Shown here: positions 8,538-17,974 of the stretch, in pieces | How positions within the stretch are numbered: the first letter of the stretch is position 1 | Layout of the letters: the number at the start of each line of letters is the position of its first letter | Assembly (NCBI GenBank): GCA_002392915.1 | Contig: DGHQ01000002.1 | Span: 1-64,000, forward strand | Source of the DNA: Bacteroidales bacterium UBA3844 | GTDB taxonomy: Bacteria; Bacteroidota; Bacteroidia; Bacteroidales; Paludibacteraceae | Length of the DNA stretch: 64,000 nucleotides | Direction: 5' to 3' | Position numbers and translations under genes: made by a program | Notes under the pieces: model-generated | What the model was told of the DNA's origin: nothing | Databases searched by the model: none | What the model saw: only the letters and a program-made list of their open reading frames with translations

Positions 8538-11500
8538 ATGCGAATTAACATGAAAAAAATTACTACATCATTATTAATGATGGTTTTAGCTCTACCGTCT
8601 ACCCTTTCGGCGTTGGAACTTGACAAGGATGGGTATTATCTGATTCACAATGCGGATGAATTGGTGCAATACAGAGAAGTCAGCGAAAAGGAATCTGGAA
8701 TAAATGGACGACTTGCAGCTGACATCGACCTCCGCACTATATGCGGAATCATCAATGAAGACACGATCAATTGGGAACCTATAAATTTCCCCAAAAGTTC
8801 ATTCGACGGTGCAAACCACACAATCTCTAACTTTTACTACAACTCTCCTGATTCTAGCAATGTAGGATTCTTCAAAGAAATAAATCAAGTGAGCAACTTG
8901 ATCTTAAAGAATGCCTATGTGAGAGGAAAGAAAAATGTCGTTGGATTTGCCAAAGCAAAAAAAATAAACAACTGCCATTTCGAAGGTATTGTTGAAGGAG
9001 GAGACAACACAAGCATTATGGTTTGTGACACTCTTACTAATTGTAGCAATTATGGATGCTGTCTGGGCAACAAAAATGTTTACGGAATGATTGCCAAAAA
9101 ATATGTGGAGAATTGCTACAATAGAGGTGACTTATACGGATTCGATAACACAGCTGCATTTGAAGGTTCTTTTTCCGGAGATCAAAGTAATCTTTATAAT
9201 ATCGGAAAAACAAAATCCATCATAGGGAATTATGGTTTATTAAACGAACACAACAGAAACCGTTTAACATCTTGTTATGTGTTAGATACTTTCTCTACTT
9301 TTTCTGATAGAGAGAATAGCGAATACGATAGCAAAAGTTTTTACATTTTCCCTTTGTCAAAGTTTGAAGTTGGAGACGTGACGGACTCCCTCAACAAATA
9401 TGTGACCGAGCATCCAACCTCTGACAAGAAATGTCCGCTTCTTTCATGGGTACAAGGCAAAGACGGATTTCCTCGCTTTGAACATGTCGATCTACAACCG
9501 ACAGAAATCCATGTGGTGAGATTCACAGGAGCATATAAAGGTTATACGAGAATACAAAACGGATCAGTGACACTTCCAAAATCAACGGACCCTATGTATG
9601 ACTTTGATTTCAAAACATTTGATGGCACAGGTTTGGATAAAGACACAATCATAGACGTTTATCATTCATTTAACACAACGTTGGAGAAAGATACTGACGG
9701 ATTCTACCTAATTAAAGATGCACAAGACCTGATCACGTATAGAGATTTTGTCAATAAAGATTTGCCAATGGATGGTAGACTTGCTGCCGACATCGACCTC
9801 AGCACTGTTTGCGGTGAAAAGAAAGGCAGTTGGACTCCAATCAATGCATACAGACAAATTTTTGACGGTGCCGGACATACAATCTCAAATCTATATATAT
9901 CAACATATGGAGATTATAGTCCATTTGGGATTGCTCTATTTGCCGAAATTGAAGTTATCAAAAACACAACTTTGAAAAACGCATACGTAAAAGTGTCAGG
10001 TAATTATAGTTCATCCCCAGCGGCTGGAATCGCAGCACGTTGTGAACTAATGTACAATTGTCATTTTGAGGGTATAGTCATAGGGCAAAACGAAGCAAGT
10101 GCATTAACCTCATACTGTCATGAAATTGTGAATTGTAGCAATTATGGTTTTTGCATGACAGAGAGCTCATATTATTCAGACTGTAATTGTGATAAAAATG
10201 CATCAGCATGGAATGCACGTCATGTAATAAATTGCTATAACCGTGGAAAAATCGTTTCTAATGGAGTTTCTTCTGTTTGCTATTATGAAACATCTACTAT
10301 CCATTCAGTCAATTTTTATAATGCAGGAATACTGAAAGATACAATCAATGTACTTATGGCAGAAGAAGGCTCGACAGGCGGATTTTCAACGTCCAACTGT
10401 TACAATCTGAAAAGAAAAGGTGACATCTACAAAGACTCGATAGCTACAAATTTGGATTTATCTTCATTCACAAGTGGAGCAGTAACCGACTCTCTAAACG
10501 ACTATGTATCTCAAAATAAATACGAATTGAATTTTTTTGAGGATAGAAATTCGAGAGACATAGAAGATATGCCTAAAATTGAATTACTCTCATGGGTACA
10601 AGGTGAAGATGGTTTTCCTCGTTTCAAAAATGTAGATCTCAAGCCTACAAATGTCTACATAATAAATTTCGTCGGTGCATACAACGCAAAAGTGATTTCT
10701 TTTGACGGAATTGTAGAACTGCCAAAGCCAGACATTGAAGGCATTGATTATGTAATGGAGAATAGTTTTGACGGTAAAAATATCACATCAGACACCATTG
10801 TCAGAGTATCTGCCGTAACAAACGACTCTTTTAAGCTTGCCAAAGACTCTGACGGTTTCTACCTTATCAACAATAAGGATGACCTTCTTTACTTCAGCGC
10901 GGCAATCAATAACGGAGCAACAAAACTTAACGCCCGAATGACCAACGACATCAATTTGGAATACGAATTGAACGATTTTAACAATTGGAACCCTATCGGC
11001 TCGTACTCTACTCATTCCACTCATCACGGCATGGATGAGGTTTTCACGGACACAACCTCTTACGAAGGAATCTTTGATGGTGCAGGACATACAATCAGCA
11101 ATCTATATATAAGCTCAAATCCATGTAACTATAAAAATGCAGTGTTGTTCCTTTCTATAAAGAACGCCATCGTAAAAAATCTGGTATTGAAGAATTCATA
11201 TCTCGGTTCAGAAAAAGAGACCGCTTTAATCGGACATGCTGAGAACTCAACCATCGTCAACTGCGGAACTGAGGCTAATTTTATAGCTATAACCAATAGT
11301 GATATCGCAGCAATATGTGGTTCTGCATGGAATTGCAAAATTGAAAACTGCTACAATATCGGAAATATCATGGATGATAGAAGAGAATACCCTAATTATG
11401 CATTTGTCGGAGGTGTCAAAGGAGCAAAAGAAAACCCTACAATTGTGCAGAACGGATATTCTATCATGACCTCTAACAACACCAAAGAAGAATACCCAAT

Positions 11501-11966
11501 CCTATTCTGCAGCGAGGACATCGTAAACATATCACACTGTTACGTGGATATAGACTCGTCACCTGCGGTTGTGGTAAAGGCTCCTGTAATTGGAATTTCC
11601 GACGACGAGCTAAAATCTGAAAAATTCGTAAACAAATTGAACCAATGGGTCGACTCTATGAACGCAGCACAGTCTGAAATCGTCTACTATAATTGGGAAT
11701 CTGATTCGAATGATGGTTATCCTAAATTTAAGAAGGGTGATGTGACTGATGCCAACGACAAGATTCAGTCAACGCAAAATGAATTGACAATCTATGCTGT
11801 CGGAAAAGATTTGTATATCCAATCTTCCAAGAAAGGACATGCCACAATCTTCGACATAAGTGGAAAGTCTATAGGAAGTATCATCTATGACGAAGGATTG
11901 ACTACCGTTTCAGGATTATCTAGTGGTGTTTATTTTATTGGCGGCACGAAAATAATCATCAGATAA
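8538..11966 (+). CDS. Large secreted three-repeat protein with type IX secretion C-terminal domain
   Basis: This 1142-residue protein starts with a signal peptide (basic start, then TTSLLMMVLALPSTLSALE); the in-frame Met at 8550 is an alternative start. Three repeats follow, at about residues 28-380, 395-745 and 770-1060. Each opens with D-x-D-G-(Y/F)-Y-L-I, passes through a RLAADIDL-type block and a FDGAGHTISNLYIS block, and continues with beta-helix-like sequence (LKNAYV, NCHFEGIV, NCYN). FDGAGHTISNL is typical of GLUG-type adhesin repeats. The last 65 residues (LYIQSSKKGHATIFDISGKS to the end) match the Por/T9SS sorting domain. It is probably exported by T9SS and anchored or released at the cell surface. 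It has its own promoter and terminator. Confidence 0.85.
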   Translation: MRINMKKITTSLLMMVLALPSTLSALELDKDGYYLIHNADELVQYREVSEKESGINGRLAADIDLRTICGIINEDTINWEPINFPKSSFDGANHTISNFYYNSPDSSNVGFFKEINQVSNLILKNAYVRGKKNVVGFAKAKKINNCHFEGIVEGGDNTSIMVCDTLTNCSNYGCCLGNKNVYGMIAKKYVENCYNRGDLYGFDNTAAFEGSFSGDQSNLYNIGKTKSIIGNYGLLNEHNRNRLTSCYVLDTFSTFSDRENSEYDSKSFYIFPLSKFEVGDVTDSLNKYVTEHPTSDKKCPLLSWVQGKDGFPRFEHVDLQPTEIHVVRFTGAYKGYTRIQNGSVTLPKSTDPMYDFDFKTFDGTGLDKDTIIDVYHSFNTTLEKDTDGFYLIKDAQDLITYRDFVNKDLPMDGRLAADIDLSTVCGEKKGSWTPINAYRQIFDGAGHTISNLYISTYGDYSPFGIALFAEIEVIKNTTLKNAYVKVSGNYSSSPAAGIAARCELMYNCHFEGIVIGQNEASALTSYCHEIVNCSNYGFCMTESSYYSDCNCDKNASAWNARHVINCYNRGKIVSNGVSSVCYYETSTIHSVNFYNAGILKDTINVLMAEEGSTGGFSTSNCYNLKRKGDIYKDSIATNLDLSSFTSGAVTDSLNDYVSQNKYELNFFEDRNSRDIEDMPKIELLSWVQGEDGFPRFKNVDLKPTNVYIINFVGAYNAKVISFDGIVELPKPDIEGIDYVMENSFDGKNITSDTIVRVSAVTNDSFKLAKDSDGFYLINNKDDLLYFSAAINNGATKLNARMTNDINLEYELNDFNNWNPIGSYSTHSTHHGMDEVFTDTTSYEGIFDGAGHTISNLYISSNPCNYKNAVLFLSIKNAIVKNLVLKNSYLGSEKETALIGHAENSTIVNCGTEANFIAITNSDIAAICGSAWNCKIENCYNIGNIMDDRREYPNYAFVGGVKGAKENPTIVQNGYSIMTSNNTKEEYPILFCSEDIVNISHCYVDIDSSPAVVVKAPVIGISDDELKSEKFVNKLNQWVDSMNAAQSEIVYYNWESDSNDGYPKFKKGDVTDANDKIQSTQNELTIYAVGKDLYIQSSKKGHATIFDISGKSIGSIIYDEGLTTVSGLSSGVYFIGGTKIIIR

Positions 11967-12011
11967 AACGTCCTATTGACAAACATATTTTCTTATTTAG
12001 ATAAATCAATG

Positions 12012-12043
12012 AAGGGATGAGTGGACTGCTCATCCCTTTTTTT
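12012..12043 (+). terminator. Rho-independent terminator of the secreted-protein gene
   Basis: AAGGGATGAG (12012-12021) pairs with CTCATCCCTT (12029-12038), followed by an uninterrupted T-tract. Confidence 0.85.
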
Positions 12044-12162
12044 ACGAACTTAAAGAACACTCCTATTGTCAGAAAAATCTAAATTCAAATAAATCCCCAA
12101 CGTCTACACTATTTAACACATATTTATTCCATTATAAGAAAGCACTATAAACCAAAATTTAT

Positions 12163-12170
12163 TATTTTTG
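12163..12170 (+). promoter_or_regulatory. Candidate -7 box for the asmA-gldF-pptase operon
   Basis: TATTTTTG matches TAnnTTTG and ends 21 bases before the AsmA start at 12192, implying a leader of about 15 bases. The -33 region is not clear. Confidence 0.5.
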
Positions 12171-12191
12171 CATTGATAAAAATCAAAAGCA

Positions 12192-15044
12192 ATGAAGAAG
12201 GCACTAAAAATTTTCGGAGGAGTTGTGGCGGCATTGGTTGGCCTAATGCTTGTATCTCCTATTTTATTGAAAGACAAAGCGAAAGACATAGCTTTGGAAA
12301 CCATCAATGGAATGTTGAACGCGGAGGTATATCTCGACGATGTCTCCATCAGTTTCTTCAAGAATTTTCCTAACGCGAGTGTGACAGCCGAGAAATTCGG
12401 AATCATAGGGAAAGACAATTTTTCCGGAGACACTTTAGCCGACGTGGGTGAGCTTACTGTTGTGGTAAACCTATCTAGTTTGCTGTCAGACAGTTACCAG
12501 ATCAACAAAGTACAGATAAAAGACGCATATCTCAACGCTGTAGTCGACACTCTCGGACGTGCCAACTGGGACATCATGGCATCAGACTCTACTGAAGTGG
12601 CTGAGGAAGACACATCTTCATCCGCTGTCAAACTTGCCCTTGAAAAAATCTCTGTCGAGAATCTTAACGTGAAATACAACGATATGCCTTCACGTATGGT
12701 GGCAGCTCTTGAAAAAGTTGATCTCAACATGAAGGGTGATCTCGACCTTAGTCTCACTACCCTTGCCAACATCGACGAATTGACTGTGAAAGCTGGAAAA
12801 ATCGGTTATGCCGACTCTTCTAAACTTGCAGCAAACGTGGAAAACTTCAACATCGAGATGAGTGGAAAGCTAAGCGACGCTATATCTAAAATAAAATCCG
12901 AACTTGGAATTGAAAAAGTCTCTGTACGCCAGAGCGGAATCCCTTACTTGTCGGAGGCTAACGTAAAAGCCGACATCAACGTGGAGGCAGACCTCGACAA
13001 CAACAAATACACATTCGGACAAAACAACATTTCTCTTAACGAAATCAGTGCCTCATTTGATGGCTTCGTCCAGCTGATCGACACTGTCATCGACATGGAT
13101 ATCAAACTGGCGACTCCTAATATTGAGTTCAAACATATCCTTTCTCTTATCCCAACCATCTACGCTAAAGATTTTGAAAGCATCCAGACTTCTGGAAAAG
13201 TAAATCTTGCAGCAGAGGCTAAAGGAAAGATGTATGGCGACGTGTTGCCTGTCTTCGACGTGAATTTGGGAATCGCAGACGCAATGTTCAAATATCCTGA
13301 TCTCCCAAGCGCACTGAAAGATATCAATGTGGCTATCAACGCGAAGAACGACGGCGGAACAGCCGACAACATCACCGTCGACATCAACAAATTCGGATTC
13401 AATCTTGCAGGCAACCCATTCAATGTCACAGCTAAACTTAAGAAACTTATTTCTGACCCTGATTTCGCATTCACTGCAAAGGGATTGATCGATTTCCAGA
13501 AAATCAGCGAGGTTGTGCATATCGACGACGCTAAACTCCAGGGAAAACTTTCTGCCGACTTAGACGCAGCCGGACTTATGTCGTACGTTGAGAAAGAGCA
13601 GTTCGACAAATTCAAAGTGGACGGTGCTCTTGGATTAAGCGATTTTGTATTGACAATGAAGGATTTGGAATACAATGTCGAGATTGGAAAAGCCAACCTT
13701 GACTTCACAACTCAGAATGTCGGACTTGACGCTAATTTGAAACTTGGCAAGAGTGATTTGGCTGTGACCGGTAAACTGACTCACTTCCTACAGTATGTGC
13801 TTCGCAGTGAAGAGATTCAGGGAGAGTTGGCTGTCAACTCGTCTTACATGAATATTAATGAACTTATGGGTGCTCCTGAAGAGAAGGAACTAGAAGAGGC
13901 CCCTGTAACAGAGTCGGAAAGCCCACTCGTAATTCCTAACAATATCGACTTCAAGATGAATGTGGGAATGAACAAAATCATCTACGACAAAATTGAAATC
14001 GACAACTTCAAAGGTAACATTTCTTTGAAGAACGCAGTAGCAAAACTTAATTCTTTGTCAGCCAACACAATGGGCGGTTCATTCACAGCAAGTGGAGAAT
14101 TCGACGGAAGAGATTCTTTGAAACCATTTGCAGCTGCAGATGTAAACGTCAAAGAGATGAATCTAAGCGAGGTGTTCACAAAAGTCAGAACAGCCCACCG
14201 TCTTGTGCCTCTATTCTCCGACGCAACTGGAAAATTCAGCATGTCTGGACAATTCTCATCCGCTATCAACGGCAAAGATCTTTCCCCTATCATGCAGACA
14301 ATCAACGCCAAGGGATCATTCAAGACTGCCAACATGGGCTTGACAAATGTGCCAGCATTCACAAAAGTGGCAGACAAAGTTGGTCTCTCAGCTTTGAAGA
14401 ATCCACAGGTGAAGGATCTGAACATATCATTTGTGATCAAAGATGGAAAACTTGAAATTGATCCATTTGAGACATTCATCAACAATGCAACTTTGAACGT
14501 GTCTGGATGGTCTGGTTTGGACAGAACTTTAGGTTATGTCGCAAAGATTGTCCTTCCTCAGGAAGTGCCAGGCAAGGCAGGAAAAGTGATCGACAAAGTT
14601 GGTTTCGACGTAAATGTCGGCGGAACATTTGAAAAGCCAGAAATCAAGATCTCTACAGCCAGCATGATCAACGACGTGAAAGAAAAAGTCACTGAAAAAG
14701 TGACTGAAAAGGTTGAGGAAGCCAAAGCTAAAGTCAATGAGGAGATCGAGAAGCAGAAGGCAAAACTTATCGCAGAGGCTGAAAACCAGCGTGCCAAACT
14801 GATCGAGACCGCACAGAAGAGCGGAGACAAATTGGTGCAGGAGGCTGAAGAGCAGTCGACTAAATTGCAGAAAGACGCAAAGAATCCTATACAAAAAGCC
14901 GCAGCCAAGAAATCTGGCGATCTAATAGTGAAGAAAGCAAAAGAGAAGTCGGCTCAACTCGTGCAGGAGGCGACAACAAACGGAGACAAGATAGTCAACA
15001 ACGCCAAAACTCAGGCAGCTAAACTGGATACCAACAACAAATAA
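12192..15044 (+). CDS. AsmA-like / DUF748-type inner-membrane-anchored protein
   Basis: This 950-residue protein has an N-terminal membrane anchor (FGGVVAALVGLMLVSPILL, about residues 6-24). A long beta-rich periplasmic region of AsmA type follows (GMLNAEVYLDDVSISFFKNFPN near the start; TANMGLTNVPAFTKVADKVG in the AsmA C-terminal domain near residue 715). The last 120 residues form a highly charged coiled coil of near-repeats (KVTEKVTEKVEEAK, QRAKLIETAQKSGDKLVQEA). AsmA-family proteins are thought to bridge the periplasm and move phospholipids to the outer membrane. It is the first gene of a tight group: gldF starts 3 bases after its stop. Confidence 0.88.
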   Translation: MKKALKIFGGVVAALVGLMLVSPILLKDKAKDIALETINGMLNAEVYLDDVSISFFKNFPNASVTAEKFGIIGKDNFSGDTLADVGELTVVVNLSSLLSDSYQINKVQIKDAYLNAVVDTLGRANWDIMASDSTEVAEEDTSSSAVKLALEKISVENLNVKYNDMPSRMVAALEKVDLNMKGDLDLSLTTLANIDELTVKAGKIGYADSSKLAANVENFNIEMSGKLSDAISKIKSELGIEKVSVRQSGIPYLSEANVKADINVEADLDNNKYTFGQNNISLNEISASFDGFVQLIDTVIDMDIKLATPNIEFKHILSLIPTIYAKDFESIQTSGKVNLAAEAKGKMYGDVLPVFDVNLGIADAMFKYPDLPSALKDINVAINAKNDGGTADNITVDINKFGFNLAGNPFNVTAKLKKLISDPDFAFTAKGLIDFQKISEVVHIDDAKLQGKLSADLDAAGLMSYVEKEQFDKFKVDGALGLSDFVLTMKDLEYNVEIGKANLDFTTQNVGLDANLKLGKSDLAVTGKLTHFLQYVLRSEEIQGELAVNSSYMNINELMGAPEEKELEEAPVTESESPLVIPNNIDFKMNVGMNKIIYDKIEIDNFKGNISLKNAVAKLNSLSANTMGGSFTASGEFDGRDSLKPFAAADVNVKEMNLSEVFTKVRTAHRLVPLFSDATGKFSMSGQFSSAINGKDLSPIMQTINAKGSFKTANMGLTNVPAFTKVADKVGLSALKNPQVKDLNISFVIKDGKLEIDPFETFINNATLNVSGWSGLDRTLGYVAKIVLPQEVPGKAGKVIDKVGFDVNVGGTFEKPEIKISTASMINDVKEKVTEKVTEKVEEAKAKVNEEIEKQKAKLIAEAENQRAKLIETAQKSGDKLVQEAEEQSTKLQKDAKNPIQKAAAKKSGDLIVKKAKEKSAQLVQEATTNGDKIVNNAKTQAAKLDTNNK

Positions 15045-15047
15045 ATA

Positions 15048-15782
15048 ATGGCAATATCGGTATTATTAAAAAAAGAATTTTCTTGCTTTTTCGCATCAGC
15101 CACAGGCTATATCGTAATCGGAGTCTTCTTGCTGATGACGGGATTGTTCTTGTGGGTGTTTCCAGGAGAATACAACGTTCTTGACAGTGGATATGCCAAC
15201 ATCGACGGTTTGTTTGTGATGGCCCCATGGCTATACCTGTTTCTTGTGCCAGCGGTGACGATGCGTCTGTTTTCCGACGAGAAACGCACTGGCACTATAG
15301 AGCTGCTGATGACACATCCGGTAAGTAAACTTGAGATCGTATTGTCTAAATATTTTGCAGGCGTATTGCTGGTATTATTCTCGCTTGTGCCGACGCTGGT
15401 ATATTTCTTCTCTGTATGGGCGATGGCGGATCCAATCGGAAACATTGACACTGGAGGCATCTGGGGATCGTTCATCGGACTATTCTTTCTTGCCACAATC
15501 TATGTCGCAATCGGATTGTTCACATCTTCATTGACAGACAACCAGATTGTCGCATTCATCTGCGCGGCACTACTGTCGTTCGCATTCTTCTACGGATTTG
15601 ATCTGATCTCTTCACTACTCATCAGCGGTGAGGAGCAGACACTTGTAAGTTCACTCGGAATCAGTTCACACTACGACGGAATGAGCCGTGGAGTGATCGA
15701 CAGCCGTGACCTTCTATACTTCATTTTGGTGGACGTAGCATTCGTCTACCTAACAAAACTAATCCTAAGCAAAAAGAAGTAA
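15048..15782 (+). CDS. gldF: Gliding-motility-type ABC transporter permease (GldF)
   Basis: The 244-residue, six-TM ABC-2-type permease closely follows GldF. It has a Lys-rich start (LLKKEFSCFFASATGYIVIGVF), then an extracytoplasmic loop with FPGEYNVLDSGYANIDGLF. The cytoplasmic signature FSDEKRTGTIELLMTHPVS is at about residues 83-101. GldF works with GldG and the ATPase GldA in gliding Bacteroidota, and relatives persist in non-gliding ones. No gldG or gldA lies next to it here. Its last base overlaps the start of the PPTase gene (TAATG), so they are co-translated. Confidence 0.85.
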   Translation: MAISVLLKKEFSCFFASATGYIVIGVFLLMTGLFLWVFPGEYNVLDSGYANIDGLFVMAPWLYLFLVPAVTMRLFSDEKRTGTIELLMTHPVSKLEIVLSKYFAGVLLVLFSLVPTLVYFFSVWAMADPIGNIDTGGIWGSFIGLFFLATIYVAIGLFTSSLTDNQIVAFICAALLSFAFFYGFDLISSLLISGEEQTLVSSLGISSHYDGMSRGVIDSRDLLYFILVDVAFVYLTKLILSKKK

Positions 15783-16459
15783 TGATATTCTGGCGATTCG
15801 ACGACGATGTTGAAATCATCATCTGGAAGACGGATGAGAGTGTTGACGAGACACTTCTTTTCTTTGCTCCCGAGATTCAGGAGGTGCATAGAGAGAAGCT
15901 TGAGTCTATCAAATACGAGAAGCGTCGTAAGGAGTACCTGTGCGCTCGTCTGCTTATAGATATAATAGCAGGTGAAGGCCAACGGGTGGAATATCTGGAG
16001 AGTGGCAGACCATATCTTACAGACTGCCATAAAGAGATCAGCATTTCCCACACTAAAAATTATGTTGCTGTCATTGCCGACGACGACAAGCGTGTTGCAA
16101 TCGATATTGAAGTGTTCGGGAAGACGGTGGAGAAGGTGAAAAACAGGTTCTGCACCCAGCAGGAGCTGGAATATCTGTCGGAAGACGACGATATCCGTTC
16201 GCTGCAGCTGCATCTTATATGGTCTGCCAAAGAGACCGCATACAAGCTTCTTGATGAAAAAGGAATCTACTTCGAGGAGCATCTGCATGTGTTGCCATTT
16301 AAATTGGATAAAAACGGAATCATGCACTGCAACGTCATCAAAGACAACACAGTGAGAAATATTAAGATGGCTTACAAAGTGTTCGACGATTTCGTAATGG
16401 TTTGGGCTGTAGGTGCAATTCCGTGTGGTTGCCAAGATGATCATCAATATGACAACTAA
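15782..16459 (+). CDS. 4'-phosphopantetheinyl transferase superfamily protein (Sfp/HetI type)
   Basis: The 225-residue protein shows the family motifs in order: GRPYLTD (about 77), ISISHTKNYVAV (about 87-98), the Mg-binding VAIDIEVFG (about 107-115), and WSAKETAYKLLDEKG (about 148-162; W-S-x-K-E-x-x-x-K). It transfers the phosphopantetheine arm of CoA to a carrier protein. The length places it with Sfp/HetI-type enzymes, not short AcpS. It overlaps gldF by one base and the next gene by 11 bases. Its carrier protein is not in this window. Confidence 0.9.
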   Translation: MIFWRFDDDVEIIIWKTDESVDETLLFFAPEIQEVHREKLESIKYEKRRKEYLCARLLIDIIAGEGQRVEYLESGRPYLTDCHKEISISHTKNYVAVIADDDKRVAIDIEVFGKTVEKVKNRFCTQQELEYLSEDDDIRSLQLHLIWSAKETAYKLLDEKGIYFEEHLHVLPFKLDKNGIMHCNVIKDNTVRNIKMAYKVFDDFVMVWAVGAIPCGCQDDHQYDN

Positions 16460-17612
16460 ATTCCATATTTTCAATCCGGAACACGATTCCGCACTTGCTT
16501 TGGAAAGTGGAATCTACACACCTAAACCACAGATCCAACAGTTTGCCAAAGACCTCAGCACTTTGCCACTGTGGTATTCCGACGAGGAAGACAAAGTGAT
16601 CCTACATGAGATTTCCGACCAAGAATGGCTCAATTCCGTCGGCAATATCATTCCAAACATAAAGGATAAAATCGCGTCGGCTGATGAATATAAACATTTC
16701 CAAGCCCCCAAACGGCTGATGCCATGGGGAATAGACAACACCGTCTGCCGGCTAACAAGCACCACTCAAATAGACGGCGAGAATGCAGACGACGTGATAA
16801 AAAGAACCAAAATATTGTCGAGCAGAGAGCAGACACAAGACGTTCTCACACGTCTTAAAGAAAAAGGATTGTTCGACGGATTTGTGTCGCAGAAAATCGA
16901 CACCGTCGACAAAATACGAAATATCCACAAAGAGTTTGGGAAAATCGTTGTAAAAGCCCCATGGTCAAGTTCAGGCAGAGGAGTGCTGTTCATCGACGAG
17001 TTTGATGAGAAAGAGGCGAAACGAATAGAAAAAATCATTGAAAGCCAAGGATTTGTGATGGCAGAGTCGTTTTTTGAGAAAGAGATAGATTTCGCCATTG
17101 AATTTGAAGACATTGACGGACAATGGCAGTTTGCGGGCTATTCCCTATTCTCCACCGACGAGCATGGAGCCTACAAACAGAATCTTTTGGCATCCGACGA
17201 AATTCTGAAACATGAGATCTGCCGACATGCGGATGCGGACAGACTCGATAAGATTGTGGAATTCTATTGTCAATATTTTCAAGGAAAAAGCAGCGAATTA
17301 AGAGGCAATAAGATAATCGGAGTAGACATGATGGCTGGCAACGGACGCATCCATCCGTGTGTGGAGATCAACGTCAGGCATACAATGGGAATTGTTGCCA
17401 GAAGACTCTATGACAAGTATATAGAGCCAGGCAAAACCGGCTATTATGCAATCATCAGGCAGAACTCCACAGACGAATTGAGAAAATGGAATGCAGAGCA
17501 GACGCAAGAATTCCCGTCTACCATATCCGGCGGCAGAATCTTCCAAGGATTCGTCTCACTCACCCCAATTGAAGAAAAGACAGTTTTCCAAGCGTATGCA
17601 GTGGTGGAGTGA
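16449..17612 (+). CDS. Conserved Bacteroidales protein with ATP-grasp-like features
   Basis: An upstream in-frame ATG at 16413 lies deep inside the PPTase gene. I chose the ATG at 16449 (MTTKFHIFNPEHDSALAL), which overlaps the PPTase stop by only 11 bases and starts right at the conserved FNPEHD segment. The product is then 387 residues. VVKAPWSSSGRGVLFIDE (about 166-183) resembles the glycine-rich nucleotide loop of ATP-grasp enzymes. VDMMAGNGRIHPCVEINVR (about 290-310) resembles their metal-binding E-x-N-x-R region. No signal peptide or TM is present. The substrate is unknown. Coupling with gldF and a PPTase suggests a shared envelope or lipid function (inference). Confidence 0.75.
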   Translation: MTTKFHIFNPEHDSALALESGIYTPKPQIQQFAKDLSTLPLWYSDEEDKVILHEISDQEWLNSVGNIIPNIKDKIASADEYKHFQAPKRLMPWGIDNTVCRLTSTTQIDGENADDVIKRTKILSSREQTQDVLTRLKEKGLFDGFVSQKIDTVDKIRNIHKEFGKIVVKAPWSSSGRGVLFIDEFDEKEAKRIEKIIESQGFVMAESFFEKEIDFAIEFEDIDGQWQFAGYSLFSTDEHGAYKQNLLASDEILKHEICRHADADRLDKIVEFYCQYFQGKSSELRGNKIIGVDMMAGNGRIHPCVEINVRHTMGIVARRLYDKYIEPGKTGYYAIIRQNSTDELRKWNAEQTQEFPSTISGGRIFQGFVSLTPIEEKTVFQAYAVVE

Positions 17613-17652
17613 AACATTTTTGCTAACTACCATCATTTTTTTCCAATAATCC

Positions 17653-17683
17653 TTGGTCATATTAAAAAATCCTCCTACATTTG
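17653..17683 (+). promoter_or_regulatory. Promoter of the first Abi_2 locus and its hairpin RNA
   Basis: TTG (17653-17655) and TACATTTG (17676-17683, TAnnTTTG) are separated by 20 bases, as in Bacteroidota promoters. Transcription would start near 17690, only a few bases before the hairpin described next. Confidence 0.6.
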
Positions 17684-17689
17684 CATCGT

Positions 17690-17741
17690 TAGTTCCGACC
17701 GAGCCTCTTAGTAATGCTTAAATAGGTCGGGCTTTTTGTTT
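17690..17741 (+). ncRNA. Abi-associated hairpin RNA, copy 1
   Basis: The outer stem CCGACC (17695-17700) pairs perfectly with GGTCGG (17725-17730). It encloses a 17-base inner element, AGCCTCTTAGTAATGCT (17702-17718), closed by AGC/GCT, then TAAATA. A T-tract follows (CTTTTTG). It lies between the promoter and the Abi_2 start at 17768. It shares the inner element and layout with the hairpins at 52862-52912 and 53300-53331, although the outer stem sequence differs. It could act as a stand-alone small RNA, an attenuator or an RNA antitoxin; which of these cannot be told from sequence. Confidence 0.65.
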
Positions 17742-17767
17742 ATATATGTTTAGTAAAGGTACAAAAA

Positions 17768-17974
17768 ATGACAAGAATACACTTTAACAAGACATTCAAG
17801 AATCATAAAGAATTAGTACGTCTTCTACAATCTAGAGGTTTATTTATTCAAAATCCAAGTCGAGCAGAACATTATATTCAAAGCATTGGTTATTATCGTT
17901 TTTCTGCTTATTTGCATCCTTTTCTGAAGAATCCTAAAATACAGACCAGATGCCTGGAAGGCAATACCGAGTGA
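17768..17974 (+). pseudogene. Abi_2 (AbiD/F-like) family protein, 5' fragment
   Basis: The first 58 or so residues align with the start of the intact Abi_2 gene at 51956-52852. Both have the pattern L-L-x-x-R-G-L-x-I, then A-x-x-Y-I-x-x-(I/V)-G-Y-Y-R-(F/L)-S-x-Y, then P-x-L near residue 50. After about position 17942 the frame runs into a block of palindromic repeats and stops at 17974. The rest of the gene, including the HEPN catalytic region, is missing. It is a remnant whose promoter and hairpin RNA survive. Confidence 0.8.
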
